Shown: piece after piece, positions 8,886-16,639 of the stretch
How the letters are laid out: the number at the start of each line of letters is the position of its first letter
How positions within the stretch are numbered: position 1 is the first letter of the stretch
NCBI RefSeq assembly: GCF_903166585.1
Contig: NZ_CAESCM010000016.1
Span: forward strand, 62,001-126,000
Reading direction: 5' to 3'
Source of the DNA: Pedobacter ghigonis
Lineage (GTDB): Bacteria > Bacteroidota > Bacteroidia > Sphingobacteriales > Sphingobacteriaceae
DNA length: 64,000 nucleotides
The notes under the pieces: generated by a model
The model's input: the letters and a program-made list of their open reading frames with translations, nothing else
Databases searched by the model: none
Told to the model about the DNA's origin: nothing
Made by a program: the position numbers and the translations under genes

Positions 8886-9851
8886 ATGATTGTAAAAGCG
8901 AGAATAGAGCATCAAAAGGATTTTCTGTTCATGGAAGAGATCCCGGATAAGTACACGCCAAACAAAAGGTTATCAGAAAAATCGATGACCATTAAAGATG
9001 CTCCCGTAGGAATTAAAAATTATCAGTTATCTACCAACGGGCTTTTCCTGGTATATTCTGAAATGAAATTTGATGGCCCCGCCCGGATCATGACCGAAGT
9101 TCAGGGAGAAGCCGTTACCAGTCAGTTCATTTTTAGTAAAAAGAGCGCCGGCGAAAGGGCCAGTTACGGCCGCAGCAGGCACAATATCCGCTATATCCCA
9201 TCCGCCAAAGAATCGTACGATGTTAAGCCCAATATAGAATTTGTTTATTTTCTGATTGTTCTTTCTAAAGACTATTACCTGCGCCTGGTCGATCTTTATT
9301 CACCGTTGCATGAGCAGTTTGTGCAACAAATGGCCGAAGGAAATTCGGTTTCCTTTGCTGAGGAAGATTTACTGATGACCCCCGAAATGCGCCGCTCTAT
9401 TGATGCCATTATCACTTGCAGGCAGGATGGCGAGCTGAAACGCATTTTTACCGACGCGCGCATTACCGAGCTGATTATGTACCAGTTAGAGCAATTTAGC
9501 CAGCACCTTGAAGGTGGCAAAGATGTACTGCAGGACCGCGATATCCCCAAGCTGGAAGAAGCCCGCGAAATTCTGGAAAGCACTTACATCGATCCGCCCA
9601 CGCATAAGCAGCTCAGTAAAATGATTCTGTTAAACGAATTTAAACTACGCACCGGTTTTAAAAAGTATTTCGGGAGTACCATTTACGATTTTGTAACCAA
9701 GTTGAGAATGGAACAAGCCAAAAAACTGATTTTAGAAGAAGGAAAGAACATGTACGAAGTTGGTATTGATGTAGGTTTTAAACACCAGGCCAGCTTTACC
9801 AACGCCTTTAAAAAGTATTACGGCATTTTGCCTAGTGATGTGAAGATTTGA
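8886..9851 (+). CDS. AraC family transcriptional regulator (PchR-like)
   Basis: 321 residues. The N-terminal two thirds is an unassigned sensor region. The C-terminal ~100 residues form the double helix-turn-helix domain: 'PTHKQLSKMILLNEFKLRTGFKKYFGSTIYDFVTKLRMEQAKKLI' and 'YEVGIDVGFKHQASFTNAFKKYYGILPSD'. AraC proteins of this form are often found beside TonB receptor and siderophore or heme loci, where PchR is the model. The gene converges on the hmuTUV operon, overlapping its last gene by 20 bases, so it is a good candidate regulator of heme uptake. Direct repeats spaced 21 bp at 13180-13242 fit AraC-type operator geometry. The assigned role is inference. Confidence 0.88.
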   Translation: MIVKARIEHQKDFLFMEEIPDKYTPNKRLSEKSMTIKDAPVGIKNYQLSTNGLFLVYSEMKFDGPARIMTEVQGEAVTSQFIFSKKSAGERASYGRSRHNIRYIPSAKESYDVKPNIEFVYFLIVLSKDYYLRLVDLYSPLHEQFVQQMAEGNSVSFAEEDLLMTPEMRRSIDAIITCRQDGELKRIFTDARITELIMYQLEQFSQHLEGGKDVLQDRDIPKLEEAREILESTYIDPPTHKQLSKMILLNEFKLRTGFKKYFGSTIYDFVTKLRMEQAKKLILEEGKNMYEVGIDVGFKHQASFTNAFKKYYGILPSDVKI

Positions 9852-10176
9852 TTTTGTAAAGCGTAATCCGCCCTCCTTCGGTTGTGGTAACAGCTAAATC
9901 TGCACCTTTCATTACTTTAAGGTTGGCATATACACAGCCAATGCTTATAGGATTGCTTTCTTTTTTGAGCATGAGCCACAATACCTCCGGACTAATAAAT
10001 TCGCCGATTTCTAAAAGTTTAAGGGCAATAACCTGTCTTTTTTCAGAAAAGGCCATATTATTTGAGCGGCAATAATTTTTAATGGCCATAATAAGCTTTT
10101 GCTTAAAGCATTCGGTTGGGGCAGTTTTTACCCATTGGTTAGTTGGGTTAAAAGTAGTTAACGGCATGTTTTTCAT
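9832..10176 (-). CDS. Fur-like winged-helix protein lacking the metal-binding domain
   Basis: 114 residues. The segment 'FSEKRQVIALKLLEIGEFISPEVLWLMLKKESNPISIGCVYANLKVMKGADLAV' follows the Fur DNA-binding domain closely (in Fur: 'T.QR..vL.lL......saeelw..l......is..tvYr.L..l...Gl'). The protein ends shortly afterwards with 'GRITLYKIKSSHH', so the C-terminal dimerisation domain with the Fur metal sites is missing. It is the last gene of the hmuTUV operon (14-base gap after hmuV), and its 3' end overlaps the convergent AraC gene by 20 bases. It may compete with or assist a full-length Fur; function unproven. Confidence 0.7.
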   Translation of the reverse strand: MKNMPLTTFNPTNQWVKTAPTECFKQKLIMAIKNYCRSNNMAFSEKRQVIALKLLEIGEFISPEVLWLMLKKESNPISIGCVYANLKVMKGADLAVTTTEGGRITLYKIKSSHH

Positions 10177-10190
10177 AGCAGATTAGGTAT

Positions 10191-11090
10191 TTAGAGGTTA
10201 AAAATTAGTTTTTCATCGGTATTGTTGTGGTTCAGGCTAAAGCTGTTTGCAGTTTTTATATTTGGCTGTACTGCATGCTTAGCTAAGTTAGAGTTGAATG
10301 TGGCACCATCAAGCATGATTTCTTTAGGTACAATAACAGTTTTTAAACTGCGTTGATCGGTGTACGCTTGCGCGTGAATGCCAAATGCGGTAAACATGTG
10401 CTGTTCGGTAAGTACCTGTACCGGCGTTCCATCCCACCATTTACGTCCGTCTTTTAATATCATTACCCGGCTGGCGTATTGTGCGGCGAGGTTTACATCG
10501 TGCAGTACCACAATTACCATGTAACCTTTTTTAGCCAGCGCAGCAGCAATTGCCAGTGTTTGGTGCTGAAACTGCAAATCCATGTTGTTGATCGGTTCAT
10601 CAAGCAGCAATACGGCGTTTTTATCGTCCCAAAGCTGGCAAAGCACCCGGGCCAGATGCACACGCTGCTGCTCGCCTCCCGAAAGGCTCAACATAGAACG
10701 TTCGGCAAGATCGGTAAGCCCGCATATTTCCATGCATTCGGCCAATGCTGTTTCATCGGCTGCCAGGGTCGATATTCCTTTTAGCCCGTAACGACCCATC
10801 ATCACAATTTCCTTTACGTTAAAAGCCATACTCATCGGGTTATGCTGTTGCAGGTAAGCACGTTTCCGGGCAAGCACTTTGCGGTCGAAGGTTTGTAAAT
10901 CCTCTCCATAAAGCATTATCCGGCCACTATCTGGCTTATTTTCGCCCGAAAGCAATTTCATCAACGTAGATTTTCCTGCACCGTTAGCGCCCAACAGGGC
11001 AACCATTTCGCCCGGTCGGATACTGAACGATATCTGCTTTAACAAAGGCCTGTTTTTTAAACTGTAGCTTATGGATTCTACTCTAAGCAT
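10191..11090 (-). CDS. hmuV: Heme ABC transporter ATP-binding protein
   Basis: 299 residues. Walker A GANGAGKST at 34-42, signature LSGGEQQR, Walker B VLLLDEP and switch 'VLHDVN' are all intact. The protein resembles HmuV of heme importers and FecE of siderophore importers; a heme role is favoured by the neighbouring HmuT, HmuY, HmuR and heme oxygenase genes. The C-terminus carries about 35 residues beyond the usual HmuV length ('AVQPNIKTANSFSLNHNN'), unassigned. It lies 10 bases downstream of hmuU. The start is the ATG at 11090. Confidence 0.92.
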   Translation of the reverse strand: MLRVESISYSLKNRPLLKQISFSIRPGEMVALLGANGAGKSTLMKLLSGENKPDSGRIMLYGEDLQTFDRKVLARKRAYLQQHNPMSMAFNVKEIVMMGRYGLKGISTLAADETALAECMEICGLTDLAERSMLSLSGGEQQRVHLARVLCQLWDDKNAVLLLDEPINNMDLQFQHQTLAIAAALAKKGYMVIVVLHDVNLAAQYASRVMILKDGRKWWDGTPVQVLTEQHMFTAFGIHAQAYTDQRSLKTVIVPKEIMLDGATFNSNLAKHAVQPNIKTANSFSLNHNNTDEKLIFNL

Positions 11091-11100
11091 AAATTGTTTG

Positions 11101-12141
11101 TTAGTTAATTAGTTTTTTGTCTCTAATTAAGATATATAAAAATATAGGGGTACCCATTAAGGCTGTTACTACCCCAATAGGCAATTCAATAGGTTGAACA
11201 ATGAGGCGCGAAATCATATCGGCAATGGTAAGTACCAGCGCTCCCATTAAGGCCGATACCGGAAGTACAAAACGGTGATCTACCCCACCTAAAAGCCTTG
11301 TCATGTGTGGAATTAGCAAACCAATAAAACCAATAATGCCCGAAACGGCAACCGAAGCGCCTACCGCCATTGTTGAAAATACCACCACCCATATTTTAAT
11401 GCGGTTAGGATCGAGGCCGATTAAGGCTACCTGGTTTTCGCCAATGGCAAAAAGGTTAAGTCCGCGGGCTAAAAGTGGCAAGCCGATTAAGGGAATTATA
11501 ACAAACGGTGCTAAACACATTACATTTTGCCAGGTGGCACCGCCCAAACTCCCCATCATCCAAAAGGTAATGCTCCTGAGTTTCTGTTCATCGGCCAGGT
11601 AGGTAACCAGTCCGGTTAATGCGCCGGCCAGTGCATTAATGGCTATACCGGCCAGCAGCATGGTCGAAACATTGGCCTGACCATTTATTTTAGCAATGTT
11701 ATACACCAGCATAGCCGTTATACCCGCCCCTGCAAAAGCCCCGAAAGCCAGCAGATAATAGCCTAAAACCTCGCTTAATCCCACAAATAGAAAAGTTTCG
11801 AAGGCAATAATAATTACTGCCATTAACGAGGCACCGGCCGAAATACCAATTAAACCAGGCTCGGCCAAAGGGTTTCTGAAAATACCTTGAATAGCCGCCC
11901 CTGAAATACCCAGCGCTGCCCCAACCAAAATGCCCAGCAAAACCCTGGGCAGCCTGATTACCATAATTACGCCTTCGTTTAAACTACCTTCGCCCGCTGT
12001 TAAACCCGAAAAGCCGAGGCTTTTGGCCAATGTGCCAATTACTTCGTCCAAAGGAATGCGCATCGCCCCAAGACTTAAAGAAAAACAAGCCGCAACAAAA
12101 AGTCCAATGCCCAGGAAGCAGTAAATTAAAGTCCTTTTCAT
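11101..12141 (-). CDS. hmuU: Heme ABC transporter permease (FecCD family)
   Basis: 346 residues, strongly hydrophobic with about ten membrane spans. FecCD family landmarks include 'IRLPRVLLGILVGAALGISGAAIQGIFRNPLAEPGLIGISAGA' near residues 60-105, 'LLAGIAINALAGALT', 'FWMMGSL' and the C-terminal 'GIIGFIGLLIPHMTRLL'. It is the inner-membrane channel for heme (or a siderophore; the locus favours heme). Start and stop codons overlap the upstream hmuT by one base, suggesting translational coupling. Confidence 0.93.
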   Translation of the reverse strand: MKRTLIYCFLGIGLFVAACFSLSLGAMRIPLDEVIGTLAKSLGFSGLTAGEGSLNEGVIMVIRLPRVLLGILVGAALGISGAAIQGIFRNPLAEPGLIGISAGASLMAVIIIAFETFLFVGLSEVLGYYLLAFGAFAGAGITAMLVYNIAKINGQANVSTMLLAGIAINALAGALTGLVTYLADEQKLRSITFWMMGSLGGATWQNVMCLAPFVIIPLIGLPLLARGLNLFAIGENQVALIGLDPNRIKIWVVVFSTMAVGASVAVSGIIGFIGLLIPHMTRLLGGVDHRFVLPVSALMGALVLTIADMISRLIVQPIELPIGVVTALMGTPIFLYILIRDKKLIN

Positions 12142-12980
12142 TATAAAATGCGGTTATTAAGTGCCTTTATTGCTTCGGGCAGGCGGTTACTGAAATTAAT
12201 CAGCAAGGGCCCGTCCATTTCAATAATGCGTTTGTTTTTACCTGCTGTGGTATATTTCACACCGGGCATATCTAAAAAGGCCTCTTTACCGCCTATACTG
12301 GTTAAGCCAAAATCGAACATCAGAATCACATCCGGATTACTTTTAATCAATGCCTCTGTGGTATAAGGTTTAAAATCGCTAAACTCCTGAATGGCATTTT
12401 TGCCTCCCGCAAGTTTAATCATCGCATCTATGCTGCTGCCTTTACCGGCTACATTCATGGTGCCTACACCGCGGGCATAAATAAACAATACCTTAGGTAC
12501 TTTATTGCCTCTTTTTAGCTGTGCCGAAACGTCGTTAATACTGCTTTCGGTTTTTTTGGCCAGTTGCTCGCCCCTATTCCTATCGCCTATGGCCTGGGCA
12601 ATCTGCCTGATAAACTTTAACGAACCTGCAACCGAAAACTCCTGGCGCACACTCACCACCCTGATGCCCAATGATTTGAACTGGAACAAAGTTTCTTTAG
12701 AAAGATCGCCTTCGGGAACCAGAATAAGATCGGGCCTGTAAGCGGTAATACTTTCTACCGAAAGCGAACGGTTGCGGCTCACTTTTGGCAAACGCTTCAC
12801 CTCTTCGGGCGAAACACTGGTAACATCGGTAGCCACCATGCTTTTGCCATAACCCAGGGCATATACTGTTTCACTAATGGCACTGTGCAGGCTAATAATC
12901 CGTTTGGCTTGCGCGGCCACTTCATTTGATAAAAAGAAGCAGGGAATACAAAACCAAAACACACACTTTTTTAAACTCAT
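12141..12980 (-). CDS. hmuT: Periplasmic heme-binding protein
   Basis: 279 residues with a signal peptide ending near residue 24 (FFLSNEVAAQA). The mature protein has the HmuT/FecB-type fold: 'RIISLHSAISETVYALGYG', 'PKVSRNRSLSVESITAYRPDLILVPEG', 'LFIYARGVGTMNVAGKGSSIDAMIKLAGGKNA' and 'ALIKSNPDVILMFDFGLTSIGG'. It would carry heme to the HmuUV complex. First gene of the minus-strand operon hmuT-hmuU-hmuV-fur-like. Its promoter region is shared with the divergent hmuY gene and carries three 21-bp repeats. Confidence 0.92.
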   Translation of the reverse strand: MSLKKCVFWFCIPCFFLSNEVAAQAKRIISLHSAISETVYALGYGKSMVATDVTSVSPEEVKRLPKVSRNRSLSVESITAYRPDLILVPEGDLSKETLFQFKSLGIRVVSVRQEFSVAGSLKFIRQIAQAIGDRNRGEQLAKKTESSINDVSAQLKRGNKVPKVLFIYARGVGTMNVAGKGSSIDAMIKLAGGKNAIQEFSDFKPYTTEALIKSNPDVILMFDFGLTSIGGKEAFLDMPGVKYTTAGKNKRIIEMDGPLLINFSNRLPEAIKALNNRIL

Positions 12981-13179
12981 TTACGATTGATTATGGAACA
13001 AAAAAAGCTTTTAATTAACCGAAATACAAGAAATACCAGGCAAGCAACCTAGCCTTAGCTGATGAAGCAGGAAGAATCACAATCAAAACAAACACAAAAT
13101 AACAATCTGATAAACAAATAGTTAAAAATAAAAAAACATAAAGCATGCCTGGGTTGCCCTGCTATTTTGTGCTAAAAAA

Positions 13180-13242
13180 ATACAGATACAACAAATTAAA
13201 ATACGGATTGAACAAAAGAAAATACGGATTGAACAAACCATT
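13180..13242. repeat. Three 21-bp direct repeats, candidate AraC-type operator
   Basis: Units begin at 13180, 13201 and 13222, exactly 21 bases apart. Units 2 and 3 share ATACGGATTGAACAAA (16 of 16); unit 1 reads ATACAGATACAACAAA and matches unit 2 at 16 of 21 positions overall. A 21-bp spacing places the sites on one face of the helix, as for araI1-araI2. The last unit ends 16 bases before the -7-like box, where an activator could stand in for a -33 element. Confidence 0.75.
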
Positions 13243-13258
13243 TACGGCGCTTAATATG

Positions 13259-13266
13259 GATGTTTG
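13259..13266 (+). promoter_or_regulatory. Candidate -7 box of the hmuY operon
   Basis: GATGTTTG matches TAnnTTTG except for its first base. It lies 40 bases before the hmuY start and just after the third 21-bp repeat. Confidence 0.35.
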
Positions 13267-13305
13267 CAGTGTTCTTATTTAGAATGATTAAAAATAATAT
13301 CCCGC

Positions 13306-14034
13306 ATGAATATCGTAAAATACAGGAATCAACTCAATCGCAAATCAGTAGCTGCCGGCTTAATGCTGTTGGTTATTGCTTTCACTTCGTGTAAAAAGGA
13401 TGAGCCAGACCCGAATGAAATTTTACAGGATGGCAAAAGTACCGTAATTACCGATCTGGCCGGCGATACACAGGCAGCGATGGGAAGTGGCACACCAGGT
13501 AAAGAGGTACGTTCCTTTTATACTTTCCTTTTTCGCTTTAGCGATCAAAAACAAATCTGGATCCGCAATGCTGCTGATTCGGCACAATGGCTAAAAACCA
13601 GCAACTGGGACCTCGCCTTTACCGGGCCATACAACAGCGAAGTTTATGTAAACGATAAAGACTATACCTACAACCCCGGCTACGGGGGTACTGCAAAAAG
13701 TGCGGTGGTAATGTTAGAGCAGGCCTACGATACCGTTAACCAGGCACCATCCGATCAGGCTTTTGCCAATAGCGAAGTCACCAAAATAGGCTGGGCATCG
13801 TCGGCAGCTTCTAATGGCTGGTTTTTTTACAGCCTCAATACACACATTATGCAGGCTATCCCCAACCGTACTTATGCCATCAGGTTGCCCAACGGAAAAT
13901 ACGCCAAACTGCAGCTCATTAATGCTTACAAGGGCAATCCGCCGAGTGTTACCGACTTAAACTGGCCGGCACCTTACTATACTTTTAAATACTATGTACA
14001 GGCCGATGGAAGCAAAAACCTGCAAACCAAATAA
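13306..14034 (+). CDS. hmuY: HmuY family heme-binding lipoprotein
   Basis: 242 residues. Lipoprotein signal with 'VIAFTSC' (Cys 29), so likely surface-anchored. The HmuY-type fold is indicated by 'YTFLFRFSDQKQIWI', 'NWDLAFTGPYNSEVYVN', 'GWFFYSLNTHIMQAIPNRTYAIRL' and 'NGKYAKLQLINAYKG' with the terminal 'YYTFKYYVQADGS'. HmuY of Porphyromonas gingivalis takes heme from host hemoproteins and passes it to HmuR. The axial ligands here cannot be fixed without alignment; His and Met in 'THIMQ' are candidates. First gene of the plus-strand heme operon; the next gene is a paralogue five bases downstream. Confidence 0.85.
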   Translation: MNIVKYRNQLNRKSVAAGLMLLVIAFTSCKKDEPDPNEILQDGKSTVITDLAGDTQAAMGSGTPGKEVRSFYTFLFRFSDQKQIWIRNAADSAQWLKTSNWDLAFTGPYNSEVYVNDKDYTYNPGYGGTAKSAVVMLEQAYDTVNQAPSDQAFANSEVTKIGWASSAASNGWFFYSLNTHIMQAIPNRTYAIRLPNGKYAKLQLINAYKGNPPSVTDLNWPAPYYTFKYYVQADGSKNLQTK

Positions 14035-14039
14035 CTGAA

Positions 14040-14798
14040 ATGAAAACAATAACCACCATAAATCATCAATTTTCCAAATGGGCACTGGCCTGTTTAGTGC
14101 TGCCGCTGCTTTTTACCGCTTGCAAAAAAGACGAGGTAATTACGCCTGAACCCACAAAGGAAGTACCCACCCATACCGAAGGCGGCATTCCATACTATAA
14201 ATTACAGCGGGTTGAGAATTTAGCTGTAGAAACAGACGACGCTAACCCAACGGTACCGCCAACAGCTGTTTTATTTAGTCTCGAAACCAAAGCCATAGTA
14301 CCCCTGCTCTATGCCAAAACCAGCCGCTGGGACATTTGCTTTAACGGTTTATACAATAGCTTTTTGAGCAGCAACAACGGCCAATCCAATACCAGTTTAG
14401 GTTCGGGCAGTACAGGCACCGGAGCCATAGCTATTCAGCAAAAACCTTTTGATCAGGTAGCAGATGTACCTGCCGATGCTACGCTTAATATTAGTAAAAC
14501 GATTGGCACCGACGATGAAGGCGATTTTGGCGAAGGCATTGGCTGGTACCTCTATGATTTTGGCGGCACCAAAAGAGGCGATGGCAGCTACGATAAACAG
14601 CATGTGGCTTATGCCATGCCCGAAAAACGCACCGTCATCATCCGCACGGCTAAGGGCGATTACGCCAAAATTAAAATGATAAGCTGTTATAAAGATGCCT
14701 TTACAGCCGATAAATGGTTCAGAAACACCCCGCACATGTACTTCACTTTCGAGTACGTAATTGTACCTAAAGGAAGTACCAAATTCGAAATTAAATAA
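14040..14798 (+). CDS. Second HmuY-like lipoprotein
   Basis: 252 residues; lipobox 'LLFTAC' then KKDE. It is a diverged paralogue of the preceding protein. Shared elements are 'TSRWDICFNGLYNSFL', 'GWYLYDFGG', 'YAMPEKRTVIIRT', 'KGDYAKIKMISCYKD' and the terminal 'YFTFEYVIVPKGSTKFEIK'. Two HmuY homologues in tandem suggest division of labour, such as different heme sources or relay between them; this is inference. The 5-base gap to the first gene indicates one transcript. Confidence 0.82.
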   Translation: MKTITTINHQFSKWALACLVLPLLFTACKKDEVITPEPTKEVPTHTEGGIPYYKLQRVENLAVETDDANPTVPPTAVLFSLETKAIVPLLYAKTSRWDICFNGLYNSFLSSNNGQSNTSLGSGSTGTGAIAIQQKPFDQVADVPADATLNISKTIGTDDEGDFGEGIGWYLYDFGGTKRGDGSYDKQHVAYAMPEKRTVIIRTAKGDYAKIKMISCYKDAFTADKWFRNTPHMYFTFEYVIVPKGSTKFEIK

Positions 14799-14825
14799 AC
14801 CACTATACATTTCAATACAATAAAA

Positions 14826-15791
14826 ATGAAAAATAAATTAACGCAACTGCTTTGTTTACTATTAACAGTTGCTACGCTTACCGCCTGTAAAAAAACAATC
14901 GGGCTCGATCCCCTTCCAGCCAATAAAATTACCGAATTTAAGGTAGCGGTATCGGATGGAAACATTTTCGGCGCGATTGACGAAACCGATAAAACCATTA
15001 CCCTTTACCTGCCCTATTACTACGAACTGGATGTAATAGAACCAGTAATTAAACTTTCTGAAGGTGCCAAACTTAGCGAAGCCATTGCGCCGGTTGAGGT
15101 GCTGAACACCCAAAAAACCTATACCGTTGTAGCTGCCGACCAAACTACATCAACCTATAAGCTGATTATTAAACTGAATCAGGTTGCACCTTTGGTACTA
15201 AATGAATTATCGACCGCTACCACGACAGCAACCATAGGCATTGGCGCTGCTGATATTAACTTACAGGGCAATTTTAATGTATCAGATATTAAAAAGATTA
15301 AAGCCTTTCTGGTAGATGAGCGCAATAATGAATTCGAATTTTTGGCATCACCATCTTTTGGGGCACCGGCAGTAACGGTTAGCATGGTAGGTACGAATAA
15401 AACCTATACCTATGGCCGCTTAATGGCCCCGCAAACTTTAGCAACCGGAACTTATAAAATCAGGGTTAAAGTTCAGGCTTTAACAGCAGAGATGAAATAC
15501 CCGGTTAATGTAGTTTATGGCCGGCCAGGTATTAACTATGGCCCGGTAACTGCCAAACAGGGCGAAACCTTTAAAGTGGTTACCACAACGGCCGTGTTTA
15601 ACGAATTCAACGAGTTTTACATTATGGTTAACGGGCAAAAAACACTGTTGCCAATTGTTTCCTACACGCGCACCGAAGCCATTATCCGCATTCCCGACAC
15701 CGTGCCGCCGGGGGTATATACACCAACAGCTGCCTTTGGTACCTGGCCTTTGCTCACTTTAAACTGGGGTGTTACCGTAACCGCAAAATAA
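14826..15791 (+). CDS. Beta-sandwich surface lipoprotein of the heme locus
   Basis: 321 residues; lipobox 'VATLTAC' then KKTIG. After the anchor comes a DUF5018-like segment ('ITEFKVAVSDGNIFGAIDET', 'ITLYLPYYYELDVIEPVIKL') and two Ig/IPT-like beta domains ending in 'YGRPGINYGPVTAKQGETF' and 'IIRIPDTVPPGVYTPTAAF'. It is a distant paralogue of the protein at 16640-17620, sharing the 'V.YGRP.I' and 'IP...P.G.Y' landmarks. No catalytic motif is seen. A surface binding or scaffolding role with HmuY/HmuR is a guess from position. Confidence 0.65.
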   Translation: MKNKLTQLLCLLLTVATLTACKKTIGLDPLPANKITEFKVAVSDGNIFGAIDETDKTITLYLPYYYELDVIEPVIKLSEGAKLSEAIAPVEVLNTQKTYTVVAADQTTSTYKLIIKLNQVAPLVLNELSTATTTATIGIGAADINLQGNFNVSDIKKIKAFLVDERNNEFEFLASPSFGAPAVTVSMVGTNKTYTYGRLMAPQTLATGTYKIRVKVQALTAEMKYPVNVVYGRPGINYGPVTAKQGETFKVVTTTAVFNEFNEFYIMVNGQKTLLPIVSYTRTEAIIRIPDTVPPGVYTPTAAFGTWPLLTLNWGVTVTAK

Positions 15792-15813
15792 AAACCTATT
15801 TATTCAATCTTGA

Positions 15814-15837
15814 AAAACGATTCGGGAATTATTCCCC
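15814..15837. repeat. Left arm of inverted repeat flanking the 196-residue lipoprotein gene
   Basis: AAAACGATTCGGGAATTATT plus CCCC. Its reverse complement recurs at 16556-16577 with a single-base indel. The palindromic centre GGGAATTATTCCC could also fold locally. Confidence 0.6.
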
Positions 15838-15869
15838 ACTTACATAAAAAATCATAAATCTAAAAAACA

Positions 15870-16460
15870 ATGAAAATGAAATTTTTAAAACTTACGTTCG
15901 CCGTTGCAACTTTAGCCATATTAGGTACCGCTTGTAAAAAAGAAACCGCTCAACCAGAAAACAAACTTGCCTTACAAAATACTACCGCTGTTATTGCAGT
16001 AGATTCGACCGAAGCAGGTGTGGTAAGCAATTCTTCAACTTCACCTACTTCGTGGACAGCAGTTGGTTACGATTTACACAATAATGTGGTAGCCAGTGCC
16101 GGCAACCAGGTTAATTTCGACAGCAACTTTAACGGTAACATTACCCCTGCAAGCGGTTTCTATTTAGGCTATTACGATTCTCCATCAGTAACCAACGTAA
16201 CCGGTATCACTTTAACTGATGTTTCTGCTGTGGCACTGAATGTGGCTACTTTAGGCAGTAACACTGCAACCGTTGTTGGCTGGTACAATTACGACAGAAT
16301 TCTCCGCACCATTACGCCTGTAGCCAAAAGATATGCTATAGTTGGTAACGACAGCACAATTGCTGGTTCTACCAGACTTTACGTGGTTCAGCTTGATGGT
16401 GTAACTACTTCTGGTACTTACAACACTACTGTTAATTTCCACACCAAGAGATTAAAATAA
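15870..16460 (+). CDS. Small secreted lipoprotein of the heme locus, unknown function
   Basis: 196 residues; lipobox 'LAILGTAC' then KKETA. No family is recognised with confidence. The region 'VVGWYNYDRILRTITPVAKRYAIV' resembles the 'GW.lY......i.P....yai' segment of the two HmuY-like proteins upstream, so it may be a shortened, strongly diverged HmuY-type domain. The gene is bracketed by an inverted repeat (15814-15837 and 16556-16577) and a direct repeat TAAAAAATCATAAA (15845-15858 and 16533-16546), which suggests it may have been inserted as a unit. Confidence 0.6.
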   Translation: MKMKFLKLTFAVATLAILGTACKKETAQPENKLALQNTTAVIAVDSTEAGVVSNSSTSPTSWTAVGYDLHNNVVASAGNQVNFDSNFNGNITPASGFYLGYYDSPSVTNVTGITLTDVSAVALNVATLGSNTATVVGWYNYDRILRTITPVAKRYAIVGNDSTIAGSTRLYVVQLDGVTTSGTYNTTVNFHTKRLK

Positions 16461-16505
16461 GGATTAACTAATTAAGGGATATCCTGAATTGAAAAGATTT
16501 TAAAA

Positions 16506-16533
16506 AGGGGCGAAAACACTACTAGCCGCCCCT
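16506..16533. terminator. G/C-rich hairpin between lipoprotein genes
   Basis: AGGGGCG pairs with CGCCCCT across a 14-base loop. On the plus strand it is followed by AAAAAAT rather than T residues, so it may act as a partial terminator or 3'-end stabiliser within the operon; on the minus strand it is followed by TTTTTA. Confidence 0.4.
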
Positions 16534-16555
16534 AAAAAATCATAAACCCAAATAA

Positions 16556-16577
16556 GGGAATAATCCCGAATCGTTTT
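16556..16577. repeat. Right arm of inverted repeat flanking the 196-residue lipoprotein gene
   Basis: GGGAATAATCCCGAATCGTT plus TT, the reverse complement of 15814-15837 apart from one base missing in the centre. Confidence 0.6.
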
Positions 16578-16639
16578 AAAAATATTAGCCTTGGGTAAGA
16601 CCAATATTTGCGGGCTCTAAATTGCAAATCTAACAATTA

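Larger units (their letters stand above)
12981..13305. promoter_or_regulatory. Divergent control region between hmuT and hmuY
   Basis: A 325-base AT-rich gap between the start codons of hmuT (minus) and the first hmuY-like gene (plus). It contains no gene. It holds the 21-bp direct repeats (13180-13242) and a -7-like box (13259-13266). I find no recognisable Fur box, although an AT-rich degenerate one cannot be excluded. Confidence 0.7.
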
